Part shown: piece after piece, positions 42,741 to 52,695 of the stretch | Layout of the letters: every line of letters begins with the position of its first letter | Position numbering within the stretch: position 1 is the stretch's first letter | DNA from: Vibrio pectenicida | GTDB lineage: Bacteria > Pseudomonadota > Gammaproteobacteria > Enterobacterales > Vibrionaceae | Assembly: GCA_024347015.1 (NCBI GenBank) | Contig: AP024889.1 | Coordinates: forward strand, 1,054,001 to 1,118,000 | DNA length: 64,000 bases | Direction of reading: 5' to 3' | Notes under the pieces: generated by a model | Told to the model about the DNA's origin: nothing | Databases searched by the model: none | The model's input: the letters and a program-made list of their open reading frames with translations, nothing else | Program-made: the position numbers and the translations under genes

Positions 42741-43775
42741 TTATGAGTTTTCCTCGGTAGTAACATCAAACTTTAGATGTAGGCTTTTTATGTTTCTGAT
42801 TTCCGGGTCGTTGTTCACTTCATCCATAATCAGTTCGCATACGGGTATGATCTCGTCTTTGGCGTATTCACTACCAATCTTGATCGGGTCGCCTAAGCTG
42901 GTTGTCCCTTGTGGAATAATGCCAGCTTTACCAACTGGGAAACGATGCCCCACTAAGATGTCTTGCGCTGTAATATTCTTGATGCGTTCGAATTCATCTT
43001 TCGTTGCAATGTCACCTACAGGGATTAGCTGAATACCTTTCTCTGCACCACCGGGAATATTGACGAACATACTGCGGAAGTTACCAACGCCTTTAGATCT
43101 GGCGATCTTATCTTTCAACATCTTTTCGTCATTATCACTCAAGTTTGGGTCAGTCGCATAGAAGATAAAACCCATATGAGCACCGTTCTTGTAGTATCGG
43201 CGACGAAATAGTGTGGCGTCTTTGTTTAGTAAACTGCTTTGTAAGCTGCCCAAATAGTCAGGTAAGCCATAAATCTGTTGTTGTAAGTCTTCTTGGGGTA
43301 AGAAAATAATGTCATTCGCCTTATAGGCACGTTGCTTGTTGTCACGCTCAAGTAGAACAAAGTCACCGTTTTTACGTCGGCGTAAGTACATCGTTGGTAA
43401 AGGGAACAAACGAATAACACGCTTGAAGTGATCGCGGATTTTTAAAAAAGCAGCGTCACCAAAAGTGAAGTAGTTATTGCAAAAAGATTGAATCTGCCGA
43501 CGTCTAGCACCTCCGCCAGTGGTGAAACGAGCAGCAACATAGTTTGCACGAGCCTTTAAAAGTGAACCATGATAGGCGTTTGCGCGTGAAGTCTCTGCCA
43601 AACCTTGTCGTGAGATTGGCGGTTCCCAATAGTCGTCGGAGTCGTTATAGAACAATTCAGAGTAAGACGTCATCCAACTGGTTGAGTCGATTGCTTCTGG
43701 CGAAGAGTCAATGTGATAAACAGACTCTGCATGTTGTTCTTCTTGCTTAACTAGTGTTTCTGTTGTGTCGGTCAT
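42741..43775 (-). CDS. Portal protein (P2 gpQ family)
   Basis: A 344-residue portal protein forming the dodecameric vertex through which DNA is packaged. [31 protein letters not shown] and the C-terminal [37 protein letters not shown] match gpQ. The ATG at 43775 overlaps the terminase stop (ATGA); a start five codons upstream is less likely. The length equals P2 gpQ (344). It is transcribed leftward with the terminase. Confidence 0.93.
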   Translation of the reverse strand: MTDTTETLVKQEEQHAESVYHIDSSPEAIDSTSWMTSYSELFYNDSDDYWEPPISRQGLAETSRANAYHGSLLKARANYVAARFTTGGGARRRQIQSFCNNYFTFGDAAFLKIRDHFKRVIRLFPLPTMYLRRRKNGDFVLLERDNKQRAYKANDIIFLPQEDLQQQIYGLPDYLGSLQSSLLNKDATLFRRRYYKNGAHMGFIFYATDPNLSDNDEKMLKDKIARSKGVGNFRSMFVNIPGGAEKGIQLIPVGDIATKDEFERIKNITAQDILVGHRFPVGKAGIIPQGTTSLGDPIKIGSEYAKDEIIPVCELIMDEVNNDPEIRNIKSLHLKFDVTTEENS

Positions 43776-45589
43776 GCTGCAGTGGCCCAAGTTGATTTGG
43801 TTGGAGTACCGTGATCTAACGGTTCGTTAATGATGGCGTGTGAAATAGCCCAAAACGCATCGGCGTGGCCTGTTGTCTCACTTCGCTCTGCTTTAAAGGT
43901 CATAGCGTTACCGCTATTGGTTGGTACTCGCTTAATAGCCATAAATGCCATGGCAATGTCTTTGTGTTCAGCATCGAATTGCAGTCGCTTGGCCTCTACA
44001 ATGTCGATCATCTTCATCACAAGGCGATTTTTGTTTTCGTTGCTGTAATGTATGGCGTGGGCTTCTCGTGGGTGTTTTTTCTTGATTAAGTCCCAAACAC
44101 CGCCGCCAATCCCCGTAGTGTCAACGCCTATGTAAGTGACTTTATAGCGTTTAAATACCTTTTCAATTTCACTTACGTGGTACTGGAAGTTAAGGCCTTT
44201 CCAGTAGTGTTTTTCTAAAACACGGAATTTCTCACCTGCAACTGCAGGCGGGGCTATGACTACTAAGCAAGCATTGTCACGTGTTCGGCTTGGGTCATAG
44301 CCCAGCCATACTTCACGCCCAGCAAACGGTGATTTTGTTTTCGGTTTAAAGTCCTGCCAGTGGGCAGAGTCAATCATACCTTTTTCGAGGTCAGAGAATT
44401 TGAATACAGACAAAGAGCCGTCGACGAAGACACACATAAACAGGTTGTCGAAATCGTCTTTACTGTATTCGTCCTGCAGTTCTTCAATATCAAATAGTTC
44501 ACAACCGCCTGCTGCAGCATCTTCAATAGTAACGACATAACGCCACTGCTTATCGGGACAAAGCACACCTCCATCGCGGTATTCATCGAACGTTGGAAAC
44601 TCAATCTTAGCGCGTGAATCTCTGCCTTTTCGCCATTGATCGCCCGTCCAAAATGGGTATGCCTGGTGCATTTTCGATGATGGTGTCGAAAAGTAGGTTT
44701 TACGCCATTTTTTATGGGTAGCCATTGCCGAAGCGAGTTTGTTTAGTTCGTCAAACTTCGGGATCCAGAAGTATTCATCAACATAAACATGGCCGTGGTA
44801 ACTTTGCGCGGTTTTGCTGTTGGTTGATAAAAAACGAAGTTCAGCACCATTAGAGAGAATGATCGGGTTCCCGGTCAGCTCTATGTCTAAGAACTCTTTT
44901 GCAATAGCAATGATGTAGCTGCGAAAAACTTCCGCTTGAGCGCGTGACGCTGACAAAAAGATTTGGTTGTCACCAGTCAGAATCGCATCTTCTAAAGCTT
45001 CACCACTGAAATAGTAGGTTGCACCAATCTGGCGGGATTTAAGAATGTTTCGAATACGCTGTTTGATGTTGTTGCGCATTACATGTTGATAGGCGAAAAG
45101 CGAATCGTGCCATGTGGCAAAGTCTTCTTCACTCAGTTCGCTAATGTCATTCTTTTTGCCTTTACGTTTCTTAATCGATTTTGAGTTGCTGCCAGATTGC
45201 TGAACACCACGGTTACTTTTGTTCTCGTGTGTTTTGTTGCCAGCATTTAGAGGCTGTTCACCTTGCTGCTTTTCTTGTGCCCTTTGTTTCTTCAAAGCTG
45301 CGTGATGCTTGATAAGCCTATCGAGCATGTCTAGCTGGTTTTTGCTTGGGTCTTCCAATTCGAGCAGCGTTTGAATGCGGTTTGCTATTGCTTCATCAAT
45401 AGTTTGTTCACGCAACATATCGCGCCAACCGAATTTATCTGCCCAGTAGTAAATGATGCGCTCATTATTCAGGTTCAGTTCGGTAGCGATTTCACGTGGC
45501 GTCCAAGCTTTCAAATAGAGTGCTCGGGCGGCTTGTCGTACTTCGGGAGAATATGCCATAAGCGCATCATACGCCCTGAAATCTCGCAA
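43772..45589 (-). CDS. Terminase large (ATPase) subunit (P2 gpP family)
   Basis: A 605-residue terminase. The N-terminal helix-turn-helix ([24 protein letters not shown]) precedes the ATPase region with [14 protein letters not shown] in the Walker A position and YVDEYFWIP as Walker B, then a nuclease domain with [15 protein letters not shown] and [12 protein letters not shown]. It cuts and pumps DNA into proheads with gpM. The length is close to P2 gpP (590). Leftward, first of the portal-terminase unit, and divergent from the scaffold gene. Confidence 0.93.
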   Translation of the reverse strand: MRDFRAYDALMAYSPEVRQAARALYLKAWTPREIATELNLNNERIIYYWADKFGWRDMLREQTIDEAIANRIQTLLELEDPSKNQLDMLDRLIKHHAALKKQRAQEKQQGEQPLNAGNKTHENKSNRGVQQSGSNSKSIKKRKGKKNDISELSEEDFATWHDSLFAYQHVMRNNIKQRIRNILKSRQIGATYYFSGEALEDAILTGDNQIFLSASRAQAEVFRSYIIAIAKEFLDIELTGNPIILSNGAELRFLSTNSKTAQSYHGHVYVDEYFWIPKFDELNKLASAMATHKKWRKTYFSTPSSKMHQAYPFWTGDQWRKGRDSRAKIEFPTFDEYRDGGVLCPDKQWRYVVTIEDAAAGGCELFDIEELQDEYSKDDFDNLFMCVFVDGSLSVFKFSDLEKGMIDSAHWQDFKPKTKSPFAGREVWLGYDPSRTRDNACLVVIAPPAVAGEKFRVLEKHYWKGLNFQYHVSEIEKVFKRYKVTYIGVDTTGIGGGVWDLIKKKHPREAHAIHYSNENKNRLVMKMIDIVEAKRLQFDAEHKDIAMAFMAIKRVPTNSGNAMTFKAERSETTGHADAFWAISHAIINEPLDHGTPTKSTWATAA

Positions 45590-45601
45590 ATGACTAACTA
45601 A

Positions 45602-45638
45602 AATTCGGATGAATTCGGATATGGGCTAAATCCGAATT
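45602..45638. promoter_or_regulatory. Repeated AATTCGGAT element between divergent late operons
   Basis: AATTCGGAT occurs at 45602-45610 and 45612-45620 and, inverted, as ATCCGAATT at 45630-45638; the last two make a perfect 9-bp inverted repeat. It sits 13 bases upstream of the terminase start in the 146-base late divergent region, a likely activator site. Confidence 0.5.
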
Positions 45639-45735
45639 TCTAGGAATTGAAGTGGCTGAAACCACCCATTCAAAGGCGTATTGTTTGCCGTGACCGAGAT
45701 TTATTTGACGTGATTTAACTAGGCAAACGACAAAC

Positions 45736-46614
45736 ATGAGCAAAACCAGTGATTGGAAAATTGTTGCAACTGAGGGGGCTACTGTAGATGGTCGCCAAAT
45801 AACTGCAGCATGGATTAAAGACATGGCATCGCTGTATTCAACTTCTGAGTACACCGCGATGATCTGGCCTGAACACGCTCGTTCTCACTGGAATGTGTTT
45901 GAGGGTAAAAACTGGGGTGTAGTTGAAGAACTAAAAGCCGAAAAGAAAGACGGCAAGTTGAGACTATTCGCCAAGATTACACCAAACCAATATTTGCTTG
46001 ATGCTAACCAAGATGGACAAAAGCTATTTACATCTATTGAGCCTAATCCTGATTACAAGGGCGAGGGGCGATGTTACCTGATGGGCCTAGCTGTGACTGA
46101 CTCCCCAGCATCTACAGGAACAGACCGCCTTGAGTTCTCACGCAAGCAAGGTGAAGTGACCAAGATTGAATGTAGTGAACTTGAAGAGTTAGACGTGTCC
46201 GAATGCTTCACAACAAATCCTATCTCTAAGTTTTTCTCAGATTTGGCAAAACATTTCCAATCTGGCGGGGCACTGCCAGAAATTACACCTGTAGAGCCTG
46301 AACCAGAGGACATTGACGTGACTCCAGAGCAACTAGAAGCACTATTTGATAAAAAATTTAGTGCCTTAAAAACCGAGCTGAAAGATGAACTCAAACAAGA
46401 GTTTTCGCAGCAAAACCCAAAACCAGAGCCAGAGCCGGAAGTAAATACAGGGGAAACTGTTGAACAGTTCTCTGCAGCTTTGGATGACAAGCTAAACCCA
46501 CTAGTAGAAACAGTGAACGGTTTGGTATCGAAATTTAACAAACTTTCACAAGAAGTGCCGGGACAAGAGCCGGGTGGTGAGGGTGCGAGTGACAAAATGG
46601 AAGGAGTATTTTAA
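45736..46614 (+). CDS. Capsid scaffolding/protease protein (P2 gpO family)
   Basis: A 292-residue scaffold. The N-terminal half is the gpO serine-protease domain (WPEHARSHWNVFEGKNWGVVEELKAE and LAVTDSPASTGTDRLEFS, with His and Ser of the proposed triad). The C-terminal half is an acidic, coiled scaffold rich in Pro-Glu repeats. It assembles gpN shells and cleaves them. It overlaps the capsid start by one base, and GGAAGGAG for the capsid gene is in its last codons. Confidence 0.92.
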   Translation: MSKTSDWKIVATEGATVDGRQITAAWIKDMASLYSTSEYTAMIWPEHARSHWNVFEGKNWGVVEELKAEKKDGKLRLFAKITPNQYLLDANQDGQKLFTSIEPNPDYKGEGRCYLMGLAVTDSPASTGTDRLEFSRKQGEVTKIECSELEELDVSECFTTNPISKFFSDLAKHFQSGGALPEITPVEPEPEDIDVTPEQLEALFDKKFSALKTELKDELKQEFSQQNPKPEPEPEVNTGETVEQFSAALDDKLNPLVETVNGLVSKFNKLSQEVPGQEPGGEGASDKMEGVF

Positions 46615-47624
46615 TGCTGAATGCTGTTTCAACGAAATACTTAGCGGAGTTTAGTTTATCCGTAGCTCAAGCCGCTGGTTTAGACGTCCCTTATGGAACG
46701 TTTAACATCACACCACCGATGGAAACTGCTCTACGTCAGGCAATCCTAGAGTCTCATGAGTTCTTAAACATGATTTCTCTGCTACCTGTGCAGCAGATTA
46801 AAGGTCAAGTGGTAGATGTTGGTAATGATGGTCTTTCTACAGGTCGTACTTCATCAGGTCGTTTCAGTCGTGAAATGGGCCAAAGTGGTAATACCTACGA
46901 ACTGACTAAAACGGATTCTGGTGCTCATATTCTTTGGGAAACAATGACCCAATGGGCGAACTCAGGGAAGAAAGGCGAATGGTTGAAACTAATGCTAAAC
47001 GCGATTTCTCGTGTGTTTGCATTGGATATTCTCCGTGTAGGTTTCAACGGTACATCAATCGCAACGCCTACTAACCCAGTAGCTAATCCACTAGGCCAAG
47101 ACGTAAACAAGGGTTGGCTTACAGTCGTTAAAGAGAAGAAAGCTAGTCAAGTTTTGGCATCTGCGAAGCTAGACCCTACTGGTGCGGCAGCGGATTCGTA
47201 CAAAAACCTTGATTCGTTGGTACAAGACTTAATCAACACAACGATTGCCCCAGAACATCGGCAAGACCCTGATCTTGTCGTGTTGGTTGGTTCTGATTTG
47301 GTCGCGGCTGAACAACATCGTTTGCTAGAAGCGGCAAACTCACCGACAGAACATAAAGCGGCACAAGCTCTTGCAAAAACCATTGCAGCCAAAAAAGCTT
47401 ATACGCCTCCGTTCTTCCCTGCTGACCAAGTGTGGGTGACAAATACGAAGAACCTCCAAGTTCTTACCCAAGCAAACACACAACAGCGTCGCCAGAAAAA
47501 CAATGACGATGAGCTACGTTTCGAATCTAACCATATTCGTATGGAGGGTTACGCAGTGGGCAACCTTAAAAAGTTCGCTGCAATCGAAGCTGTCACTGTT
47601 GTTGACCCTGCGCCAGCAGCATAA
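46614..47624 (+). CDS. Major capsid protein (P2 gpN family)
   Basis: A 336-residue HK97-fold capsid protein. LDVPYGTFNITPPMETALRQAILESHEFLNMISLLPVQQIKGQVVDVG and the central LRVGFNGTSIATPTNPVANPLGQDVNKGWL are strongly conserved in gpN relatives. It forms the icosahedral shell and its N-terminus is trimmed during maturation. The length is near that of P2 gpN (357). Confidence 0.95.
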   Translation: MLNAVSTKYLAEFSLSVAQAAGLDVPYGTFNITPPMETALRQAILESHEFLNMISLLPVQQIKGQVVDVGNDGLSTGRTSSGRFSREMGQSGNTYELTKTDSGAHILWETMTQWANSGKKGEWLKLMLNAISRVFALDILRVGFNGTSIATPTNPVANPLGQDVNKGWLTVVKEKKASQVLASAKLDPTGAAADSYKNLDSLVQDLINTTIAPEHRQDPDLVVLVGSDLVAAEQHRLLEAANSPTEHKAAQALAKTIAAKKAYTPPFFPADQVWVTNTKNLQVLTQANTQQRRQKNNDDELRFESNHIRMEGYAVGNLKKFAAIEAVTVVDPAPAA

Positions 47625-47634
47625 GGGGTGAAAC

Positions 47635-48351
47635 ATGGTTAGCCCATTAGCAAGACAGCGTAAACAAATGCTTGAAAAGCAAGCTAACCAGTCTGCATCG
47701 GAAATGATTTCCGGTGCAGATACCGAAAGCCTGCACATCAAGCTGATCGACTTTGAAGAAGACCGTAAGTACCTAAAACAGCTCAATGCTATCGAAGACA
47801 AAGTGAAGCATAAGCGAGAAGTTTTAGTGCCTAAGTACAAACCGTACGTGGAAGCTTACCTGGCAAAAGGCGAAGTATTCGAAAACCCAATCTTTACCAA
47901 CATGGTGATCTGGCTGTTCGATGTCAACGACATGGAAACCGCTATTGATTGGTGTTTGAAAGCTATCGAGCTGGATTTGCCTACACCGGATAACTTCCGC
48001 CGTGATTGGCCGACTGTCTGCGCTGATGCAGTGCTTGAGTGGGCAGAAAAAGAATCTAGCCGTGGTCATTCAATTGAACCTTATTTCAGGAAGGTGTTTG
48101 AAAAGGTCGAAAAAGAGTGGCGATTGCATGAAGAAGTTCATGCCAAGTGGTACCGATTCGCGGGCTTATACCTTATTCGAAATGAAGAGGGCCAACCACA
48201 ACCAACGGCTATCGGGTGTTTGGAAACACTAGAAAAAGCTTTGGTGCTACTGCAACACGCTCACGACAAGTACGACAAAGTGGGTGTGAAAACCAAGATT
48301 GGTCAAATCGAGCAGCGTATTCGCGCCATTAAAGATGGCAAGAATTTGTAA
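47635..48351 (+). CDS. Terminase small (endonuclease) subunit (P2 gpM family)
   Basis: A 238-residue protein with the gpM start SPLARQRKQMLEKQ and internal VLVPKYKPYVEAYLAKGEVFENPIFTNMVIWLFDVNDMETAIDW block. It recognises cos and works with the ATPase subunit. The ATG follows GGGGTGAAAC ten bases after the capsid stop. About 108 bases without an ORF separate it from the next gene. Confidence 0.9.
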   Translation: MVSPLARQRKQMLEKQANQSASEMISGADTESLHIKLIDFEEDRKYLKQLNAIEDKVKHKREVLVPKYKPYVEAYLAKGEVFENPIFTNMVIWLFDVNDMETAIDWCLKAIELDLPTPDNFRRDWPTVCADAVLEWAEKESSRGHSIEPYFRKVFEKVEKEWRLHEEVHAKWYRFAGLYLIRNEEGQPQPTAIGCLETLEKALVLLQHAHDKYDKVGVKTKIGQIEQRIRAIKDGKNL

Positions 48352-48459
48352 AGACTCCTACGCCGCCGAGCCTCGGCTGGTGAGGTAAGAGTGCCAATAG
48401 GTTAACTCAATACCGTCGACCCAGTGGCTAGAGGCTCACTTATTTAAAGAGGAATAACG

Positions 48460-48924
48460 ATGTTTACGGGATCTTCCGGTTCGGATTACCAAGCGACAGA
48501 AATCACCAATGACGGTTTTTGGCCGAACATCAATGCAGGTGACTTTGAAAAACGTCGCGGTATTCCTGCAGCTCAAGACTCAGAACGTATCGCTATTGCT
48601 TTGGTTAATGCTGTTTCGGAAGTTAATCAGCAACTTGAAGACTTAAAAGCTAAGTATCAGGAAGAGGGGCATGCAACTGCTGGCGATGTTCCTGCTTTTC
48701 CGGAGATGCTTGGTAAAAACCGTGTTGTATATCAATACGAATCAGCAGTGTTTGCGAGAGCCAAAGCTGACTTACTGCCAGACATTGCAACTGTTCACAC
48801 CAAGGACAAAGGCGATCACATGGCAGACAGAAGCACCGAGGTTCGCACTGAACTACTTTCAGAAAGTCAGCGCATTATTCGAAACATGAAAGGGCTAAAC
48901 CGTTCATCGGTGGATTTGCTATGA
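48460..48924 (+). CDS. Head completion/stabilisation protein (P2 gpL family)
   Basis: A 154-residue head-completion protein at the P2 gene L position. It has a gpL-type N-terminus (ITNDGFWPNINAGDFEKRRGIPA) and an LNRSSVDLL end. It stabilises the filled head at the connector. GAGGAATAACG lies before the ATG. It overlaps the tail-completion gene by four bases (ATGA). Confidence 0.88.
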   Translation: MFTGSSGSDYQATEITNDGFWPNINAGDFEKRRGIPAAQDSERIAIALVNAVSEVNQQLEDLKAKYQEEGHATAGDVPAFPEMLGKNRVVYQYESAVFARAKADLLPDIATVHTKDKGDHMADRSTEVRTELLSESQRIIRNMKGLNRSSVDLL

Positions 48925-49409
48925 GTACGCAGTACCAAGCAGGCTATAAGCTGCGTGACCTAAACGCATTTTTAATCAGCGTTGTGGGCGACAAGATAGC
49001 CAAGCGCATGGAATGTGAAATGGGCAAGGTTGAGTTGAAACTCGAAACCAAGCACATGGGCCATGGTTTTGATCTGCTTTATCAACGTTATGTTACTGAT
49101 TTCTACTTCGATAAGTTCCCTTTCAAAGAATACGACCCTGCGGTGCTGTTTGCGAACGTTGGGGCTTGGTTGATGGATAACGACTCTGACCGTTTCCACA
49201 TTGAAGACTTAGACGACCCAGACGTAGATGTAGTGCTGGAAGATGAGAAAAATGCCGAAGTGCTGATCTCAGTGATGTTTGAAGAACCAGTCAAAGTGAC
49301 TGCTGACCTAGACGGGCCAATCTATTGGAATGGTCAACGCTGGAAGATTGAAGAGTACGAGATTTGGCAGGCGGAAAGGCTATCAAATGTAGTTATCCGC
49401 AATGTTTGA
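48921..49409 (+). CDS. Tail completion protein (P2 gpR family)
   Basis: A 162-residue protein beginning YKLRDLNAFLI, as in P2 gpR, with an acidic second half (DLDDPDVDVVLEDEKN). gpR caps and completes the tail before head joining. It is flanked by overlapping genes on both sides (4 and 8 bases), so it is translated as part of the late block. Confidence 0.85.
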   Translation: MSTQYQAGYKLRDLNAFLISVVGDKIAKRMECEMGKVELKLETKHMGHGFDLLYQRYVTDFYFDKFPFKEYDPAVLFANVGAWLMDNDSDRFHIEDLDDPDVDVVLEDEKNAEVLISVMFEEPVKVTADLDGPIYWNGQRWKIEEYEIWQAERLSNVVIRNV

Positions 49410-50055
49410 AGTTAAAGCTGATAAGCGCAGTTATCTGCGAGTTAAAGAACAGCTAGAGCTAATCATGCTCGATAAAAAGAGCCGTAAAAGAGTACTTGCT
49501 CAGATAGGGCGATACACAAAAAAAAATACGCAACAAAACATGCGTAATCAACAAGACCCTGAGGGGCATCGTTGGAAGAAGCGCAAACGTGGTCGCGCAA
49601 AGATGTTCAAAAAACTCGCTAGGAAGATTAAATATTTTCAGCGTGATAATAACCGAACCGTTTATATCGGTTGGCCCGGTTTTTCTGGTTACGTTGCCGC
49701 AAAGCACCATTCGGGTGAAAACGAAGAAAGTAGCTTAAAAGCGCGTTTTGTTCAGGCGAAGCAAAAGAAAGAACCGAAGAAAACTGACTCAGCTACGAGA
49801 GGCCAAGCAAAAGAGCTACGTGATTTAGGTTACAGACTTCCGCCCCAAGGTAGGCAGAAGAGAGGCAGAAAGCCAACGCTCAAATTCATTACTCAGAATA
49901 TGACCATAGCCGAAGCCGCAAAATTGATAAGTGATCTGGAAAACAAAACGCCAGCTCGCAAGTGGGAAATAGAGTCCCCAGAACGTCGATTGATAGGAGT
50001 TAGTCCCAAGCGAGTGGCAATGATTATCAAACGCGAACTTAAACGAAAGAGTTGA
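49402..50055 (+). CDS. Virion morphogenesis protein (P2 gpS family)
   Basis: A 217-residue basic protein with the tail-completion gpS/Phage_tail_S signature NTQQNMRNQQDPEGHRWKKRKRG followed by FSGYVAAKHHSGE and a basic helix-rich C-terminus. It takes part in tail completion. It is longer than P2 gpS (150) owing to an insertion rich in Lys/Arg around residues 110-160. Confidence 0.85.
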   Translation: MFEVKADKRSYLRVKEQLELIMLDKKSRKRVLAQIGRYTKKNTQQNMRNQQDPEGHRWKKRKRGRAKMFKKLARKIKYFQRDNNRTVYIGWPGFSGYVAAKHHSGENEESSLKARFVQAKQKKEPKKTDSATRGQAKELRDLGYRLPPQGRQKRGRKPTLKFITQNMTIAEAAKLISDLENKTPARKWEIESPERRLIGVSPKRVAMIIKRELKRKS

Positions 50056-50077
50056 ATTGAAACAGGAGCAACTAAAC

Positions 50078-51211
50078 ATGGCATGGCCTACCGTCATTAT
50101 TAACATTCTGAACATGATGCGCGGACCGATTCCGGGCGTTGAATTTCACTTTCTGTTTGTTGTGTACGGCACAGTCGCAGGAACAGAGCGCAACCTAATT
50201 ATGGTGGACAACACCACGGATTTTGCAGACAGCACGTTCGATAACATCGACCCTGTGCACATGCTTACGCTAAAAGCTGCCCAGTTAAACGGGAAACAGA
50301 ACTGGACTGCAGGTGTGATCGTCTTAGACCCCGCAGACAGTTGGCAAGCCGCAGTGTTTAAAGCCAATGAAACATCAAGCTTTGAAGCCGTTGTGCTTGA
50401 TAAGCCAGATACAGGCACATCGACTCTTGAAGATGCTGTTGCTTTCCGCACTGAATTGAAAAACAAGTTAGGCCGTGAAGTATTCATGATCTGCACCTTG
50501 CCAGGTATCAATGATGATTCGGTGACGGGTGAAACATGCGCGGAGTGGTTGGCAGCAACAGTCGCGGTACCAACAAGCATCGCAAGTGAGTACATCACCG
50601 TTGTTCCTCAAGTTCACAAAGAAAACTCAACAGTAGGTATTTACGCTGGGCGTTTAGCAAACCAAGAAGTGTCTATTGCTGATTCCCCTGCACGAGTCAA
50701 AACAGGCAGCGTACTGGGTAGCATGACTTTGGCAACGGATAAAGACGGCAAGCCGTTGGAGTTGGCAACCCTTAAAGCACTGGAAGCCGCCCGAATTGCG
50801 GTTCCAATGTGGTATCCAGATTATCCGGGGCAGTACTGGACAACGGGCCGTACTTTGGATGTTCCGGGTGGTGACTTTCAAGATATTCGCCATATCCGTG
50901 TTGCGATGAAAGCTGCCCGTAAAGTTCGTGTACGTGCGATTGCTCGAATCGCTGATCGTGAGTTCAATTCAACGCCGGGCAGTGAAGCAAGCGCAAAACT
51001 CTACTTTACCCAAGACCTGCGCGAAATGGCGGTAGTAACGAAAATTGGTGATTACGAGTTCCCCGGTGAAATCAAACCGCCACAAGATGAAGACATCACC
51101 ATCACTTGGATTAACAGTGAAGAAGTCGAAATTCTGCTAGCTGTTACACCTTATGAGTGCCCAGTGAAAATCACAATCGGCATCATGCTTAACCAACGTC
51201 TAGGAGAGTAA
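50078..51211 (+). CDS. Contractile tail sheath protein (DUF2586-like)
   Basis: A 377-residue sheath-type protein. The N-terminal NILNMMRGPIPGVEFHFLFVVYGTVAGTERNL resembles the DUF2586 family of Vibrio phages that replaces P2 gpFI at this position. It forms the contractile outer tail tube. The ATG at 50078 follows AGGAG by eight bases; the frame extends to a TTG at 50057 without support. It precedes the tube gene by three bases. Confidence 0.8.
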   Translation: MAWPTVIINILNMMRGPIPGVEFHFLFVVYGTVAGTERNLIMVDNTTDFADSTFDNIDPVHMLTLKAAQLNGKQNWTAGVIVLDPADSWQAAVFKANETSSFEAVVLDKPDTGTSTLEDAVAFRTELKNKLGREVFMICTLPGINDDSVTGETCAEWLAATVAVPTSIASEYITVVPQVHKENSTVGIYAGRLANQEVSIADSPARVKTGSVLGSMTLATDKDGKPLELATLKALEAARIAVPMWYPDYPGQYWTTGRTLDVPGGDFQDIRHIRVAMKAARKVRVRAIARIADREFNSTPGSEASAKLYFTQDLREMAVVTKIGDYEFPGEIKPPQDEDITITWINSEEVEILLAVTPYECPVKITIGIMLNQRLGE

Positions 51212-51214
51212 TAA

Positions 51215-51667
51215 ATGACTTCTCGTTATACAGGTCGAAGCTTCGACGTAAACATGCTGGGTGTTCTGGTTCATGTGGAATCGGCAACTGCAACCATCAA
51301 TGATGAATCAGCCGTTGATAAAGAGCGTGGGATTCCAACGGGCTTTACTCATGGTGCGGTTAGCTGTGATGTGGAATATGAGTTGGATTTAAACAACTTC
51401 CGCAAGTTGCAGCAAAAAGCACGTGAAGCAGGTAGCTGGCGCGGTATCAAGCCTCACGATTGCATGTTCTATGCAAATACAGGTGACGATGAAGACAAAG
51501 TTGAGTTGTTCGGTGTGAAGCTTCAAATCTCTGATCTACTAAGTGTCGATCCTAACAGCAGTGATAAGACCAAACGCAAACTGAAAGGTTTTGTAACGAG
51601 TCCGCACTTTGTCCGCATCAATGCTATTTCATACCTGAGTTCAGACGACACACGCGGTCTGCTTTAA
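51215..51667 (+). CDS. Tail tube protein (DUF2597-like)
   Basis: A 150-residue protein directly after the sheath gene, in the place of P2 gpFII. The sequence (YTGRSFDVNMLGVLVHVESATATINDESAV, then DVEYELDLNNFRKLQQ) resembles the DUF2597 family. It should form the inner rigid tube. AGGAG precedes the ATG. Confidence 0.78.
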   Translation: MTSRYTGRSFDVNMLGVLVHVESATATINDESAVDKERGIPTGFTHGAVSCDVEYELDLNNFRKLQQKAREAGSWRGIKPHDCMFYANTGDDEDKVELFGVKLQISDLLSVDPNSSDKTKRKLKGFVTSPHFVRINAISYLSSDDTRGLL

Positions 51668-51688
51668 GCCTAACCAGAGAGATAACGA

Positions 51689-51895
51689 ATGCCGGATTTT
51701 ATCGACCATGCCAGTAGTAATGAAGCCAAATTCACCGAAATGGCTATTGCAAGCCAACTTAAACGGTCAGTGCAGACAGGCCAACAAGAAAGTGCGAAAG
51801 AGTGCTACGAGTGTGGCGATGAAATCCCAGAAGCGCGTCGAGTTGCTATAGCGGGGTGTCGTTACTGTGCATATTGCCAAGCAGAGCGGGAGTAA
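51689..51895 (+). CDS. DksA/TraR-type zinc finger protein
   Basis: A 68-residue protein with the C4 zinc finger CYECGDEIPEARRVAIAGCRYCAYC that defines the DksA/TraR family, here without the long N-terminal coiled coil of DksA. Phage TraR-like proteins bind the RNA polymerase secondary channel. It is encoded between tail tube and holin genes, a common place in P2-type phages. The stop is five bases before the holin start. Confidence 0.88.
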   Translation: MPDFIDHASSNEAKFTEMAIASQLKRSVQTGQQESAKECYECGDEIPEARRVAIAGCRYCAYCQAERE

Positions 51896-51899
51896 CGGA

Positions 51900-52109
51900 A
51901 TGAAAGACTGGTACGACAAAATAACCAGCGGAATTGCTTACCTAATGTCATTGGCAGGTATGACTATCAGCAAACTTACATTTGAACAGTGGTACTTCAT
52001 CTTATCGCTTGTCATTGGTCTGGCAGCTCTAGGGTTGAATTACTGGCATAAACGAGCGATGCAGCGTATTGCAAGCGAAAAAGGAGTGGCACTCAATGAA
52101 ACAGACTAA
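51900..52109 (+). CDS. Holin (HP1-type)
   Basis: A 69-residue membrane protein with a strong hydrophobic segment FILSLVIGLAALGLNYW (about residues 33-49), a weaker one at residues 10-24, and a charged C-terminus, like HP1-family holins. It would permeabilise or depolarise the inner membrane and so release the SAR endolysin. The ATG at 51900 follows GGGAG. It overlaps the endolysin gene by 14 bases. Confidence 0.75.
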   Translation: MKDWYDKITSGIAYLMSLAGMTISKLTFEQWYFILSLVIGLAALGLNYWHKRAMQRIASEKGVALNETD

Positions 52110-52695
52110 ACGCATTATTTGTTCTGTCGCAGCTGTGATCGGTTTGGTGACAGGTGGTGTGACACTGAACAGTTCAGAGCTCCCAACGGGCACCGTGACC
52201 ATTGCAGGTGCACAAGTTGGGGAGCTAAGAACGAGCCCTATTGGTTTGGACATTATCGGTAATGCCGAGGGTTGCAGACAAGACCCGTACACATGCCCAG
52301 CAGGACTGGCAACGAATGGCATTGGTAACACTCATGGTGTGAATAACGAAGTGGTGTCGTTAGAGCAAATAGCAACCGACTGGGTGAAGAACTTGCAGCA
52401 AGCTGAACAATGCATCAGTCGTGCAGAGGCAGATTCTGGCAAACAGATGTCACAAGGTCAGTTCGATGCATTCACTTCTTTTAGCTTTAACACTGGTTGT
52501 ACTCGATTTATGCGAAATCGTGATGGTAGTGAAACGCAGATTTATCGCTTCATCAAACAGGGTGACTTTACGAAAGCCTGTCATGAGTTGCCAAGGTGGG
52601 TTTATGGCGGTGGTGTGAAGTTGAAAGGTTTAATTGACCGTAGGGATAAAGAGCATGATCGCTGCCTTTCCATTCAAAAGCATCAAATGGGTTAA
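52096..52695 (+). CDS. SAR endolysin (P1 Lyz-type lysozyme)
   Basis: A 199-residue muramidase with an N-terminal signal-anchor-release segment (CSVAAVIGLVTGGVTL) rich in Gly/Ala. Glu58, Cys67 and Thr73 keep the spacing of the Glu-Cys-Thr catalytic set of P1 Lyz. Cys9 in the anchor and Cys60 beside the active site also match the P1 cysteines that control activity by disulfide exchange. It cuts peptidoglycan after release from the membrane. The ATG at 52096 follows AAAAGGAG. Confidence 0.9.
   Translation: MKQTKRIICSVAAVIGLVTGGVTLNSSELPTGTVTIAGAQVGELRTSPIGLDIIGNAEGCRQDPYTCPAGLATNGIGNTHGVNNEVVSLEQIATDWVKNLQQAEQCISRAEADSGKQMSQGQFDAFTSFSFNTGCTRFMRNRDGSETQIYRFIKQGDFTKACHELPRWVYGGGVKLKGLIDRRDKEHDRCLSIQKHQMG

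Noticed and set aside
46074..46595. Long antisense frame (173 codons) inside the scaffold gene
   Set aside because: It is a serine-rich shadow of the Glu/Pro-rich scaffold coding strand with no ribosome site.
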